Shown here piece by piece: positions 16,441-24,863 of a stretch of DNA of 46,417 nt. A program made the position numbers and the translations under genes. The stretch comes from Alphaproteobacteria bacterium (GTDB lineage Bacteria > Pseudomonadota > Alphaproteobacteria > Rhodobacterales > Rhodobacteraceae). Within the stretch, counting starts at the first letter, position 1. Each line of letters starts with the position of its first letter. The stretch spans positions 1-46,417 of the forward strand of contig JAUIDE010000022.1 of NCBI GenBank assembly GCA_030429105.1, in the 5' to 3' direction. Below the pieces are notes generated by a model. It was not told the DNA's origin and made no database searches. It worked only from the letters and a program-made list of their open reading frames with translations.

Positions 16441-17204
16441 CGCCGCCACCGGCCCGCCCGCCGCTCCCACGGCTCGAGAAGAAACAGCTCTATCGCCTGC
16501 ACGACGACGATGAACCCAAAGGCATAGGCGAGGATCGTCGCCACGTCGAAAAGCTGGAAATAGGCGTGAAGCTGGAAGCCGACACCGTTGGGACGGCCCA
16601 GCAACTCCACGACCAGCACGATCTTCCAGACCAGCGCGAGCCCGTTCCGCGCAGCCGCGGCGAGGAACGGCTGGAGCTGCGGAATGATCACATCGAAGAG
16701 TCGCGCCCGCCGTCCGAGCCGGTAGACGGCGGCCATCTCCGCAAGGTCGCGGTCCAGCGACCGCCCGCCCTCCCGCAGCGTGGCCGCGACGTTGGGGATC
16801 TTGTTGACCGCGACGGCGAGGAGCGCCGCCGTCTCCGTCAACCCGAACCAGACATAGCAGAGGATCATCGTCACCAGCGCGGGCAGGTTGAGAAAGAGCG
16901 TCAGCCAGCCGCCGAAGATGCGGTCCGCCCCCCGCCAGAGACCGAGCGCGAGGCCGATGGCGGCGCCGAGACTCATGGAGACGAAGAAGGCGGCCGCCAC
17001 CCGCGCGAGCGTCGCGCCGAGATGGCCGAAATAATGGTCGTTCTCGATCTGAAAGAGCGCCGCGCGCCAGACCTCCGCCGGCCCTGGCAGCGCCGGGGAG
17101 TCAATCAGCGCCGCCAGCGCCTGCCAGAGCGCGGCGAAGCCGAGCAGGGAGAGAAGCGTCCAGCCGACTCTCCCGCCCGCCCCTTCGGCGCGGTCACTCG
17201 GCAT
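16437..17204 (-). CDS. ABC importer permease (TauC/SsuC/NrtB family)
   Basis: This 255-residue inner-membrane permease has about six helices and the typical coupling motif near residue 160 (EMAAVYRLGRRARLFDVIIPQ). It pairs with the binding protein and ATPase on either side. I chose the ATG at 17204, which overlaps the end of the binding-protein gene by 11 bases; an open frame continues upstream inside that gene but lacks family sequence there. The TauC/SsuC family imports sulfonates, nitrate, pyrimidine precursors or thiamine precursors, so the solute remains open. Association with PQQ genes suggests an alcohol-related substrate or cofactor need, but this is inference. Confidence 0.88.
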   Translation of the reverse strand: MPSDRAEGAGGRVGWTLLSLLGFAALWQALAALIDSPALPGPAEVWRAALFQIENDHYFGHLGATLARVAAAFFVSMSLGAAIGLALGLWRGADRIFGGWLTLFLNLPALVTMILCYVWFGLTETAALLAVAVNKIPNVAATLREGGRSLDRDLAEMAAVYRLGRRARLFDVIIPQLQPFLAAAARNGLALVWKIVLVVELLGRPNGVGFQLHAYFQLFDVATILAYAFGFIVVVQAIELFLLEPWERRAGRWRR

Positions 17205-18147
17205 CGGGCGGCGCGAAGCCGGCGGGATCGAGACCCCCGGCGGTGGCGAAGGCGGGCCCCGCCGCCTCGACCAGAAGCGCATGGAGGCGGGTCGCCGCCG
17301 CCATGTCGGCATCGCTCCAGCCGGGGCGGGCGATCCCCTCCCGGAACCTGTCCCTCAACGCGAGGAACTCCGCCTCCGTCGCGGCGCCCATGCGCGGGCG
17401 AAGGCGCTCCCACGCCGCATCGCTCGTCATCAGCACGCCCTGCGCCGCCTCGACGGAGCGGAAGAAGGCGGCGATCGCGGCATGGTCCGCCCTGCCCGCA
17501 TCCCATACGAAGCCGATCAGCGGCGGGGCGGGCGCGACGTCGAGCGCCGCCATCGCCTCGTCCGCCCCGAGCAGCCGCCGGGCCCCGCCCGCCTCCAGCT
17601 TCGCCGCCCAGTTCCAGTAGGTCGAGACGGCGTCCGCCGCGCCCGCCTCGAGCTGGCGGGCCATCAGCGGCGGCGCCCCGTGGAGCGTCTCCGTCTCCTC
17701 CGCGAGGTCGAAGCCGCAGCGTTCGGCGGCGAGGGCGCGGTAGAGAAGCCAGCTCTTGTCCGTCTCCCCGCCGACGACGCCGACCTTGCGGCCCCTGAGA
17801 TCGCAGAGTCCGGTGACGCCCTCCCGCGCCATCAGCGCGCCGAGGGCGCGCGAATAGGGGGCGAAGCGCACGTCCTCCCCGGCGTCGCGCCGCCTCTGGG
17901 ACCAGATCCAGTCCGTCACGAAAATGTCGGCGCCGCCGGAGAGAAAGGCGACGGAGGTCGCCGCATCCCCCGCCAGCGTCAGGATCTCGAGCCTGTAGCC
18001 CGCCCGCTCGTCCAGTCCCTCCTCGACGATGGTCTCGGCCAGCCAGTTTACGGTGCCGAACTTCAGCGTCGCGAGGCGGATGACCGGCTCCGCAGAGGCG
18101 GGCCCGGCAAGGAGAAGGAAAGTCGCAAGAATAACGAAGATGCGCAT
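17194..18147 (-). CDS. ABC importer substrate-binding protein (NMT1/SsuA-like)
   Basis: This 317-residue periplasmic binding protein has a signal peptide (about 1-19, GPASA-EP). The mature part begins VIRLATLKFGTVNWL and contains the NMT1/SsuA-like pattern (SGGADIFVTDWIW near 83-95; DLRGRKVGVVGG near 130; ADAVSTYWNW near 190). Families of this type are repeatedly found beside PQQ-dependent dehydrogenases. The start ATG at 18147 follows an AGGGAGGG ribosome site and lies 11 bases after the exporter permease stop, so exporter and importer genes share one operon. A longer frame upstream is an antisense/overlap artefact. The ligand is unknown. Confidence 0.85.
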   Translation of the reverse strand: MRIFVILATFLLLAGPASAEPVIRLATLKFGTVNWLAETIVEEGLDERAGYRLEILTLAGDAATSVAFLSGGADIFVTDWIWSQRRRDAGEDVRFAPYSRALGALMAREGVTGLCDLRGRKVGVVGGETDKSWLLYRALAAERCGFDLAEETETLHGAPPLMARQLEAGAADAVSTYWNWAAKLEAGGARRLLGADEAMAALDVAPAPPLIGFVWDAGRADHAAIAAFFRSVEAAQGVLMTSDAAWERLRPRMGAATEAEFLALRDRFREGIARPGWSDADMAAATRLHALLVEAAGPAFATAGGLDPAGFAPPDAE

Positions 18148-18158
18148 CGTCGCCCTCC

Positions 18159-18962
18159 CTAGTCCCGCCGCAACCGGATCATGCCGCGCGCCGGATCGTA
18201 GCCCCAGAGCGCCCCGGCGGAGAAGAGCGCGAGGGCCAGCAGCGACCAGCCGAGCGCCTCTGGCTCGAGCCGCCCGAAGAGCGCGAAGCGGATCAGTTCG
18301 ACAGCGTGGGTGAACGGGTTGACCGCGCAGATGTCGCGCAGGAGCGTTGAGCTCTCCGCCATCCGCCAGAGCGGGTAGAGCGCGGTGGAGAGGAAGAACA
18401 TCGGGAAGATCACGAAGTTCATGACGCCCGCGAAATTCTCCATACGGTTGATCGTGGAGGAGAGGAAGAGCCCGAGCGCGCCGAGCATCAGGCCGGAGAG
18501 CATCAATGCGGGCAGGACGGCGATGTATCCCTCCCATGGCAGACGGAAGCCGTAGAGCGCCGCGATTCCGAGAAAGGCGTAGACCTGCAGGATCGAGATC
18601 GCCGCCCCGGCGCTCAGCTTGGAAAAAAGCAGCCACCACCGCGGGAAAGGGCTCGTCAGCATCAGCCGCATGGAGCCCGTCTCCCGGTCGTAGACCAGCG
18701 CAAGGGAGGATTGCATGCCGTTGAAGAGCTGGATCATCCCGCAGAGGCCGGGGAGGATGTAGATCTCGTATGTCACATAGGTCTGGTAGGGCGGCGTGAT
18801 CGAGAGTCCGAGCGCGGCGCGGAAGCCTGCGGCGAAGACGATGAGCCAGACGAGCGGGCGCACGAGCGCGGAGAGGAACCGCTCGCGCTGCGTCACGAAG
18901 CGCAGACCCTCCCTAAGCACGACGGCCCAGAGGCAGGCGAGCCAGGCGCGCGCGCCGGTCAC
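18159..18962 (-). CDS. ABC-2 type transporter permease of the PQQ alcohol dehydrogenase-associated family
   Basis: This 267-residue inner-membrane protein has six helices of the ABC-2 exporter fold, with the family segment YDRETGSMRLMLTSPFPRWW near residues 90-110. It starts with GTG overlapping the ATPase stop (GTGA). A permease and ATPase pair of this type is catalogued with PQQ-dependent alcohol dehydrogenase systems (PedC-like; TIGRFAM entries recalled, not checked). It is thought to export an alcohol-derived compound or a maturation factor; the cargo is unproven. It precedes the importer genes by 11 bases. Confidence 0.87.
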   Translation of the reverse strand: MTGARAWLACLWAVVLREGLRFVTQRERFLSALVRPLVWLIVFAAGFRAALGLSITPPYQTYVTYEIYILPGLCGMIQLFNGMQSSLALVYDRETGSMRLMLTSPFPRWWLLFSKLSAGAAISILQVYAFLGIAALYGFRLPWEGYIAVLPALMLSGLMLGALGLFLSSTINRMENFAGVMNFVIFPMFFLSTALYPLWRMAESSTLLRDICAVNPFTHAVELIRFALFGRLEPEALGWSLLALALFSAGALWGYDPARGMIRLRRD

Positions 18963-19690
18963 GCCGCCCGCTCCGCGCCGGTCAGCGCCATGAACGCCTC
19001 CTCCAGCGAACGGCCGGCGGCGATACCGGCGCCGGTTCCATCCGCGACCACGCGCCCGCGATGGAGGGCGACCAGACGGTCCTCGATCTTGACCTCGTCG
19101 AAGAGATGCGTGGCCCAGAGCGCGGTCAGCCCTTCCGCCGCGCAGAGCGTGTGCACATGGTCGGTGATCGCCCGCCGCGTCGTCGCGTCGAGCCCGACGG
19201 TCGGCTCGTCGAGAAGGAGAACGGAAGGCTCATGCATCAGCGTCCGCGCGATCTCCATCCGTCGGCGGTGCCCGCCGTTCAGCGCGGAGACGCGCTCGCC
19301 CGCCCGCTCCGCCATGTCGAGACGTTCGAGCGCGCGGGTCGCCGCCCTGTCCGCCGCCTTGCCCGAAAGCCCGTGGAGCGCGGCGTAGTAGAGCAGGTTG
19401 CGCCGCACCGTGAGGTCAAGGTCGAGCGTGGGCTGCTGGAAGACGACGCCGATCCTCGCCAGCGCCGCGCGCGGCTCGCGCGAAAGATCATGTCCGGCGA
19501 CGATGATGCGCCCCGCCCTCGGCGTGAACAGGCGGGTGAGGAGGGAGAAGAGCGTGCTCTTGCCGGCGCCGTTCGGCCCGAAGAGCGCGCAGAAAGCGCC
19601 CGCCTCGACGGCGAAGGACACGTCCGCCAGGGCGGATTTCGCGCCGAATTCGTAGGAGACGCCCTCCACGGCCAAGGCCGGGCCCTTCAT
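18959..19690 (-). CDS. ABC-2 exporter ATP-binding protein, PQQ alcohol dehydrogenase-associated
   Basis: This 243-residue ATPase is the partner of the ABC-2 permease. Walker A GPNGAGKS is near residue 38, Walker B reads LLLDEPTVGLD, and the H-loop is WATHLFDE. The signature is LNGGHRRRMEIARTL rather than LSGGQ, a feature I associate with the PQQ-linked subfamily. The start is the ATG at 19690, where the protein family begins; an open frame extends far upstream on the same strand, but that part overlaps iorB in another frame and is a GC artefact. It is the first gene of the five-gene transporter operon. Confidence 0.88.
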   Translation of the reverse strand: MKGPALAVEGVSYEFGAKSALADVSFAVEAGAFCALFGPNGAGKSTLFSLLTRLFTPRAGRIIVAGHDLSREPRAALARIGVVFQQPTLDLDLTVRRNLLYYAALHGLSGKAADRAATRALERLDMAERAGERVSALNGGHRRRMEIARTLMHEPSVLLLDEPTVGLDATTRRAITDHVHTLCAAEGLTALWATHLFDEVKIEDRLVALHRGRVVADGTGAGIAAGRSLEEAFMALTGAERAA

Positions 19691-19801
19691 GCCGCCCGTT
19701 CTCCGACGATTTCGGCCATCGATCCTCCCAGAGTCATGGAGCCCCTGCTCGGCTTGCGGCCATTCTTGCGCAAGGAGGCCTTGCGTTCGAGGGGGACGAA
19801 G

Positions 19802-19828
19802 GCGCCGCCCCCTGTTGGGGGGCGGCGC
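19802..19828 (-). terminator. Hairpin terminator after the iorAB genes
   Basis: An 11-base-pair perfect stem (19802-19812 with 19818-19828, loop TGTTG) lies 42 bases after the iorB stop and before the transporter operon. It is GC-only with no T-run, so it may be a weak terminator or an mRNA-protecting hairpin. Confidence 0.6.
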
Positions 19829-19869
19829 GGGTTTCGCGGGGCGCGGCGGCGTGGGCCGCGGCGGCGGCT

Positions 19870-22179
19870 TCAGGCTTCGAGCGTGAAGGGCATCTTCCGC
19901 TTGCGCTGGCCGGTGGCGTGGAAGAGGCCGTTGGCGATGGCGGGGGCGACGGGCGGCACGCCCGGCTCGCCCACCCCCGTCGAGTGATCCCCGAACCCGT
20001 GCGGGATGATGTGGGTCACCACGTTGAGCGGGTAATTGTCCGACCGCACCACGTCGTAGTCGGTGAAGTTGGACTGCACCACACGGCCCTTCTCGTAGGT
20101 GATCGAGGAATGCAGCGCCGCCGTCATCCCCATCACCGCCGCGCCCTCCATCTGGCTCCCGATCCGCTCCGGGTTCGCCGCGAAGCCGCAATCGATGGCG
20201 AGATGCATCTCGGGGACCGTGATCTTCCCGTCCACCACCTTCACATGCGCCGCGCAGGCGACATAGGAGACGAAGGAGCGGTGGACGGCGAGGCCGATCC
20301 CCTCGCCCGCCGGCAGGGACCTGCCGTAGCCGATCCCGTCCGCCGCGGCCTTCAGAACGGTGGCGAGCTTGCCCGTGTCCACCGGGAAGGAGCCCGCCGG
20401 CTCGCCGTAGTTCCACCAGTCGTCCGGATAGCCCTCCGCCTTCGGATCGACCACGCGGGGCGCGCCGATCAGCTCCATCCACATCGTCAGGTCGTCCTTC
20501 CCGAGCTCCGCCGCCAGTTCGGAGACGAAGGAGCCGATCGCCCAGGCCCGCGGGATGTTGGAGACGGCGCGGAACCAGCCGATCCGCGTATGCGCCATCG
20601 CCTTGCCGTTCTCCGCCAGCACGTTCGGAATGTCGAACGGCATGTCGATCAGGCCCATGCCCGTCTCGATGAAGAACTGGTGCCCGCCATCCGGCGCGAA
20701 GGTGGTGAGGATCGACGGCGCCACCGAGTTGTGCCGCCAGCCCGTCACCTTGCCCCCGGCGTCGACCGCCGCGGAGATCCGCTCCGCCGAGGTCGTGTGG
20801 TAGAAGGCGTGGCGGATGTCGTCCTCCCGCGTCCACTGCACCCGCACCGGCGCGCCGACCGCCTTGCTGATCCAGGCGGCCTCCGTCACGAAGTCCCCCT
20901 TCGACTTCCGGCCGAAGCCGCCGCCGAGAAGGGTGACGTGAACCGTCACCTTCGCCGGGTCCAGCCCGAGCGCCTCGGCCGTGTCCGTCCGCACCGCATA
21001 GGGAGACTGGACCGGAGCCCAGATCTCGCAGCCGTCGGCGGTGACGTTGGCGAGCGCGACCGGAGGCTCCATCGGAGCATGGGCCATATGGTCCTGCGTG
21101 TAGGTGTGCGAGATCACCTTCGCCGCCGAGGCGAAGGCCGCCTCGACATCGCCCTGCTTGCGGAGCGGAACGCCCGGCTCGGCCGCCGTCGCCTCCATCT
21201 CCGCCATGTAGGCGGCCGAGTCGTAGCCGCCATGCGGCCCGTCCTCCCATTCGATCACCAGCGCGTCCCGCCCCCGGATCGCCGCCCAGGTATTCGAGGC
21301 GACCACCGCGATCCCGCCCAGCGGCGCGAACTTCGCCGGCGGGATCGAGCCCGGAAGCTCGTGCACGCTCTCCACCCCCGGAACCGCCAGGGCAGCCGTC
21401 GCGTCGAACGACTTCACCTTGCCGCCCACCACCGGCGGCCGCGCGACCACGGCGAACTTCATCCCCGGAAGCGAGACGTCCGCGCCGTAGACCGCCTTGC
21501 CGGTGGTGATGTCGTGAAGGTCCGTGATCTGGACGTTGCCCTTGCCGATATAGCGGAACTCGGCCTCGCTCTTGTAGGCGATGGCCTCGTGCGCCGGCAC
21601 CGGCTCCGCCATCGCCTTCGCCGCCAGCGCGCCGAAGTCGAGCGACTTGCCGCCGTGATGCGCGGCGTGCATCTCCACCTTCACCTCGGAGGCGGGAACG
21701 CCCCATTCCTTCGCCGCCGCCTCGCGCATCATGTGACGCACCGAGCCGCCGATCTTCCGCGCCATCTGGATGTGATGGCGCATGCTGCGCGAGCCGTCCG
21801 TGTCCTGGTTGCCGTATTTCGGCTCGTCGCCCTCCGCCTGGACGATCTTCACCCGGCTCCAGTCGGCCTCCATCTCGTCCGCCATCACCATCGGGATGGA
21901 GGTGCGCGAGCCCGTGCCCATCTCCGAGCGGTGCGCGACCAGCGTCACCGTCCCGTCCGCGTCGATCGAGACGAAGACGAGCGGATCCTCCACCAGCCCG
22001 TGCGGCATCGATTCGCCGCCCGTCGGCCAGCGCGGGAAAGCCTCCGAACGGGACGCGAAGGCGCCGACCGCGAAGGCCGCCGTTCCGCCGAGGAACGCCC
22101 GGCGCGAGAGCTTCGCCACCGTGAAGTCGCGCGCCAGCGGCGCCGCCGCCTCGCGGACCATGTTCATGAAATGCAGCAT
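19870..22179 (-). CDS. iorB: Molybdenum hydroxylase large subunit with twin-arginine signal (IorB type)
   Basis: This 769-residue large subunit belongs to the isoquinoline 1-oxidoreductase/aldehyde oxidase branch of molybdenum hydroxylases. It binds the molybdopterin cytosine dinucleotide cofactor and carries the catalytic glutamate E738 in GVGEPGVPP. Near the N terminus SRRAFLGGTAAFAVGAF (about 25-41) is a good twin-arginine signal, so the enzyme works in the periplasm. Molybdopterin-contact stretches such as MGTGSRTSIPM and LLGGGFGRKS are visible. The start at 22179 follows GGGGAG and leaves 4 bases after iorA. Nearby ATGs could also serve. An aldehyde would make a sensible substrate next to an alcohol dehydrogenase, but this is inference. 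Confidence 0.88.
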   Translation of the reverse strand: MLHFMNMVREAAAPLARDFTVAKLSRRAFLGGTAAFAVGAFASRSEAFPRWPTGGESMPHGLVEDPLVFVSIDADGTVTLVAHRSEMGTGSRTSIPMVMADEMEADWSRVKIVQAEGDEPKYGNQDTDGSRSMRHHIQMARKIGGSVRHMMREAAAKEWGVPASEVKVEMHAAHHGGKSLDFGALAAKAMAEPVPAHEAIAYKSEAEFRYIGKGNVQITDLHDITTGKAVYGADVSLPGMKFAVVARPPVVGGKVKSFDATAALAVPGVESVHELPGSIPPAKFAPLGGIAVVASNTWAAIRGRDALVIEWEDGPHGGYDSAAYMAEMEATAAEPGVPLRKQGDVEAAFASAAKVISHTYTQDHMAHAPMEPPVALANVTADGCEIWAPVQSPYAVRTDTAEALGLDPAKVTVHVTLLGGGFGRKSKGDFVTEAAWISKAVGAPVRVQWTREDDIRHAFYHTTSAERISAAVDAGGKVTGWRHNSVAPSILTTFAPDGGHQFFIETGMGLIDMPFDIPNVLAENGKAMAHTRIGWFRAVSNIPRAWAIGSFVSELAAELGKDDLTMWMELIGAPRVVDPKAEGYPDDWWNYGEPAGSFPVDTGKLATVLKAAADGIGYGRSLPAGEGIGLAVHRSFVSYVACAAHVKVVDGKITVPEMHLAIDCGFAANPERIGSQMEGAAVMGMTAALHSSITYEKGRVVQSNFTDYDVVRSDNYPLNVVTHIIPHGFGDHSTGVGEPGVPPVAPAIANGLFHATGQRKRKMPFTLEA

Positions 22180-22183
22180 GATC

Positions 22184-22636
22184 TCAGCTCCCCGTGCTCG
22201 CCAGCCGCACCGCGGCCGTGATCCGCTGGTAGCAGCCGCAGCGGCAGACATTGCCCGCCATCGCCTCGAGGATCTCCTCGTCCGAAGGCTTCGGATTCTC
22301 CGCCAGAAGCGCCGAAGCCGTCATGATCTGGCCCGCCTGGCAGAAGCCGCATTGCGGCACGTTCAGCTCGCGCCACGCCGCCTGCACCCGGTGGTCGCCC
22401 GTCGGGTGAAGGCCCTCGATCGTCGTGATCTCCGCCTCCGCCACGTCGCCCACGGTCAGCATGCACGAGCGCTCGGCCTTGCCGTTCACATGCACCGTGC
22501 AGGCCCCGCAAAGCCCGACGCCGCAGCCGTATTTCGTCCCCACAAGGCCCGCCACGTCCCGCAGCGCCCAGAGCAGGGGCATGTCGGGGGACGCGTCGAC
22601 CTCGCGCGGGGCCCCGTTGATCTTCAGGGTCGCCAT
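22184..22636 (-). CDS. iorA: Molybdenum hydroxylase [2Fe-2S] subunit (IorA type)
   Basis: This 150-residue small subunit passes electrons from the molybdenum centre. The plant-type cluster ligands are C38, C43, C46 and C58; the second, CO-dehydrogenase-type cluster has C96, C99, C131 and C133. An extra cysteine follows at 135 (CRCGCY). It has no signal of its own and would be carried out with the twin-arginine-bearing large subunit. The ATG at 22636 has a GGAGG 9 bases upstream. No FAD subunit or cytochrome gene is attached, as is usual for IorAB. A 145-base gap with no recognised promoter separates it from the pqq operon. Confidence 0.9.
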   Translation of the reverse strand: MATLKINGAPREVDASPDMPLLWALRDVAGLVGTKYGCGVGLCGACTVHVNGKAERSCMLTVGDVAEAEITTIEGLHPTGDHRVQAAWRELNVPQCGFCQAGQIMTASALLAENPKPSDEEILEAMAGNVCRCGCYQRITAAVRLASTGS

Positions 22637-22781
22637 GCTGGGTTTCCTCCGCTTTCGCTTGTTGTGAAGGACGCGTCTTTCCGCCGCAGCCGGCGCGCGC
22701 ATCCCTGACGCGAGTCAATCGCGAATCCCTCGACTTTAGCAATATGTTCCCTCGGAGATAACGCTCCCCGGCGGCCCGCCC

Positions 22782-23870
22782 TCAAAACCGGCGATACGCC
22801 AGCCCCGCTCCATCCCCCCCGACCGACGCCTCCGACGCCGAGAGGAGAGCGTCCACAAGCCCACGGCCCGGAGCCTTCCGGCAGACCGGGTCCGCCGCCG
22901 CGGGGTCGCCGGCGAGCGCCATCGCCTGGCAGCGGCAGCCTCCGAAATCGAGGCCCCGACGGTCGCAGCTCCGGCAGGGCTCCTGCATCCAGTCCTCTCC
23001 ACGGAAGGCGGAGAAGGCGGGGCCGCGCCAGATGTCGGCGAGCGGGGCTTCGGCCACGTTCTGAAAGACGAGGCCGGGGATCGTCTCCGCCGCGTGGCAG
23101 GGCATGACCCGCCCATCCGGCGCGACGACGAGCCCGGTGGAGCCCCAGCCGCCCATGCAGGCCTTCGGGTAGTCCGAGTGATAGTCGGGCGGCACGAAAT
23201 CCACCACGAGCCGGCCCTTCAGCGCCGCGCGCGCGCGCGCGACCTCCGCCTTCGCGCCCTCGGCCTGCGCCCGCGTCGGCATCAGCGCGGCGCGGTTTCG
23301 CGCGGCCCAGCCATGCATCTGCACGCAGGCGACCTCGATCCGCCGCGCGCCGAGTTCGACCGCCATCTCGATCATCCGCGGCAGATCATCGAGGTTGAGC
23401 CGATGCATCACCGCGTTGAGCGTGAGGGGGAATCCCTGCGCCGCAATCAACTGCGCGACCTCCATCTTCCGCTCGAAGCCGCCTGCATAGCCGCCGATCA
23501 GGTCCGCGCTCTGCGGGTTCACGCCCTGGAGCGAGAGCTGAACATGATCGAGCCCCGCCGCCTCCAACGCGCGGAGCCGCCGCTCCGTCAGCCCGACGCC
23601 CGAGGTGATGAGATTCGTATAGAGCCCGGCCTCCGCCGCCGAGGCCGTGATCCCTTCCAGATCGCGCCGCGAGGCGGGCTCGCCGCCGGAGAGATGAAGC
23701 TGCAGCACGCCGAGCGCCGCCGCCTCCCGGAAGACGCGCGCCCATGTCGCCGCATCCAGCTCCCGCTCCCGCGCCGTCAGCTCCAGCGGGTTGGAGCAAT
23801 AGGGGCAGGCGAGCGGGCAGCGGTGCGTCAGTTCCGCAAGCATCGCGAGCGGAGGAGCGAGCTCAGCCAT
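22782..23870 (-). CDS. pqqE: PqqE, radical SAM enzyme of PQQ biosynthesis
   Basis: PqqE is the radical SAM enzyme that joins glutamate and tyrosine side chains of PqqA, the first step of PQQ synthesis, with PqqD as peptide chaperone. The 362-residue protein has the radical SAM cysteines C18, C22 and C25 (CPLACPYC) and a C-terminal SPASM region with the auxiliary-cluster cysteines (CHAAETIPG, CRSCDRRGLDFGGCRCQ). I chose the ATG at 23870, which overlaps pqqD by 8 bases; a TTG at 23873 is the alternative. It is the last gene of pqqABCDE. Confidence 0.95.
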   Translation of the reverse strand: MAELAPPLAMLAELTHRCPLACPYCSNPLELTARERELDAATWARVFREAAALGVLQLHLSGGEPASRRDLEGITASAAEAGLYTNLITSGVGLTERRLRALEAAGLDHVQLSLQGVNPQSADLIGGYAGGFERKMEVAQLIAAQGFPLTLNAVMHRLNLDDLPRMIEMAVELGARRIEVACVQMHGWAARNRAALMPTRAQAEGAKAEVARARAALKGRLVVDFVPPDYHSDYPKACMGGWGSTGLVVAPDGRVMPCHAAETIPGLVFQNVAEAPLADIWRGPAFSAFRGEDWMQEPCRSCDRRGLDFGGCRCQAMALAGDPAAADPVCRKAPGRGLVDALLSASEASVGGDGAGLAYRRF

Positions 23871-24126
23871 CAAGGTTCACCAGCCGCTTCTCCGCCAGAT
23901 CAGCGAGAAAGGCGGAGACGTCCGGCCTCACCTGCTCCACCGGCGCGCCGAAAGTCTCGGAGAGGTCCGCCACGATCTCCGCCTCGCTCGCCGCGCCGTC
24001 GACGCGGGAGAGGATGGCGTGAGCGATCGGGTCCAGCATCAGCGCCCGCTCAGGCCCGAGAAGCACCTCCGCCTCCCGCACCTTGCAGCGATGCAGCCGC
24101 ACGCCGCGGGGAAGCTTCGGGATCAC
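23863..24126 (-). CDS. pqqD: PqqD, PqqA-binding chaperone
   Basis: PqqD binds the precursor peptide PqqA and presents it to PqqE. The 87-residue protein has the family pattern VLLGPERALMLDPIAHAILSRVDG (in part, about residues 21-44) and the helical tail around FLADLAEKRLV. It starts with a GTG overlapping the pqqC stop (GTGA) and overlaps pqqE by 8 bases, so all three are translationally coupled. The length is typical; it is not fused to PqqC or PqqE as in some organisms. Confidence 0.92.
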   Translation of the reverse strand: MIPKLPRGVRLHRCKVREAEVLLGPERALMLDPIAHAILSRVDGAASEAEIVADLSETFGAPVEQVRPDVSAFLADLAEKRLVNLDG

Positions 24127-24863
24127 AACAGCCCCTCGCCCGGCTCCCAGACGCCGGGCGGGCGAAGCCCGGGGGAGACGTAGGCGTGGGAGAGCGCGTC
24201 GAGCTGCGCCCAGAGCACCTCCGTCTTGAAGACGAGGGCGCCCGCCGCCATGTCCTGCGCCTCCCGCGTCACCGCATGGTCGAGCACGAAGCCGAGCCCG
24301 AAGGCGACATCCCGCGGCGCCTCCGAAAGCCGGTTGCGGAAATAGGCGAGCGCCGAAGGCGTGGCGAAGTCGTAATGCTCCAGCAACCCGGCGATCCGCC
24401 GCTCGTGGATCGCCGGCGCGAAAAGCTCCGTCAGCGAGGCGGCGACGGCGGCCAGAAGCGGTTCCTCCCGCACGAACCGGACATAGGCGTCCACCGCAAA
24501 GCGCGTGGCGGGCAGGACGCCGCGGCCCGAGGCGACATAGTCGGGGTCGAGCCCCACGGCCTCCGCGAGCTTCAGCCAGCGCGCGATCCCGCCTTCCTTC
24601 TCCGCCGTCCCGTCATGGTCCTCGATGCGGCTCCGCCAGGCGCGGCGCAGCGCCGGGTCCTCGATGCGGGACATGAAGGCGGCGTCCTTCATCGGGATGC
24701 GGGACTGATAATACCAGCGGTTGACCACCCACGCGCGCACCTCGTCCAGCGTGCAGCGCCCGCCATGCAGGCGCTCATGGAACGGATGCCTGTCATGATA
24801 CCGCTCGGCCCCGATGCGCCGGAGCCGCGCCTCGAACGCCTCGCGCGTCTCGGCGCCGCTCAC
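24123..24863 (-). CDS. pqqC: PqqC, pyrroloquinoline-quinone synthase
   Basis: PqqC performs the last step, the oxidation and ring closure that yields PQQ, without a metal cofactor. This 246-residue all-helical protein shows the family signatures YHDRHPFHERLHGG (about 21-34), NRWYYQSRIPMKDA (about 48-61) and RIEDHDG (about 79-85). The start is a GTG overlapping the pqqB stop (GTGA). The usual active-site histidines, arginines and tyrosines appear to be kept, so it should be active. Confidence 0.95.
   Translation of the reverse strand: MSGAETREAFEARLRRIGAERYHDRHPFHERLHGGRCTLDEVRAWVVNRWYYQSRIPMKDAAFMSRIEDPALRRAWRSRIEDHDGTAEKEGGIARWLKLAEAVGLDPDYVASGRGVLPATRFAVDAYVRFVREEPLLAAVAASLTELFAPAIHERRIAGLLEHYDFATPSALAYFRNRLSEAPRDVAFGLGFVLDHAVTREAQDMAAGALVFKTEVLWAQLDALSHAYVSPGLRPPGVWEPGEGLL

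Noticed and set aside
19691-21706. Very long minus-strand open frame that runs through the iorB region and into the exporter ATPase
   Set aside because: iorB in the overlapping frame has full family sequence and a stop at 19870. The long frame is a GC-rich shadow, with glycine/arginine-rich translation and no motif.
19918-22221. 767-codon plus-strand frame opposite iorB, and an 804-codon frame opposite coxL (29895-32309)
   Set aside because: The translations are arginine/histidine-rich and resemble no family; they reflect the codon bias of the real minus-strand genes.
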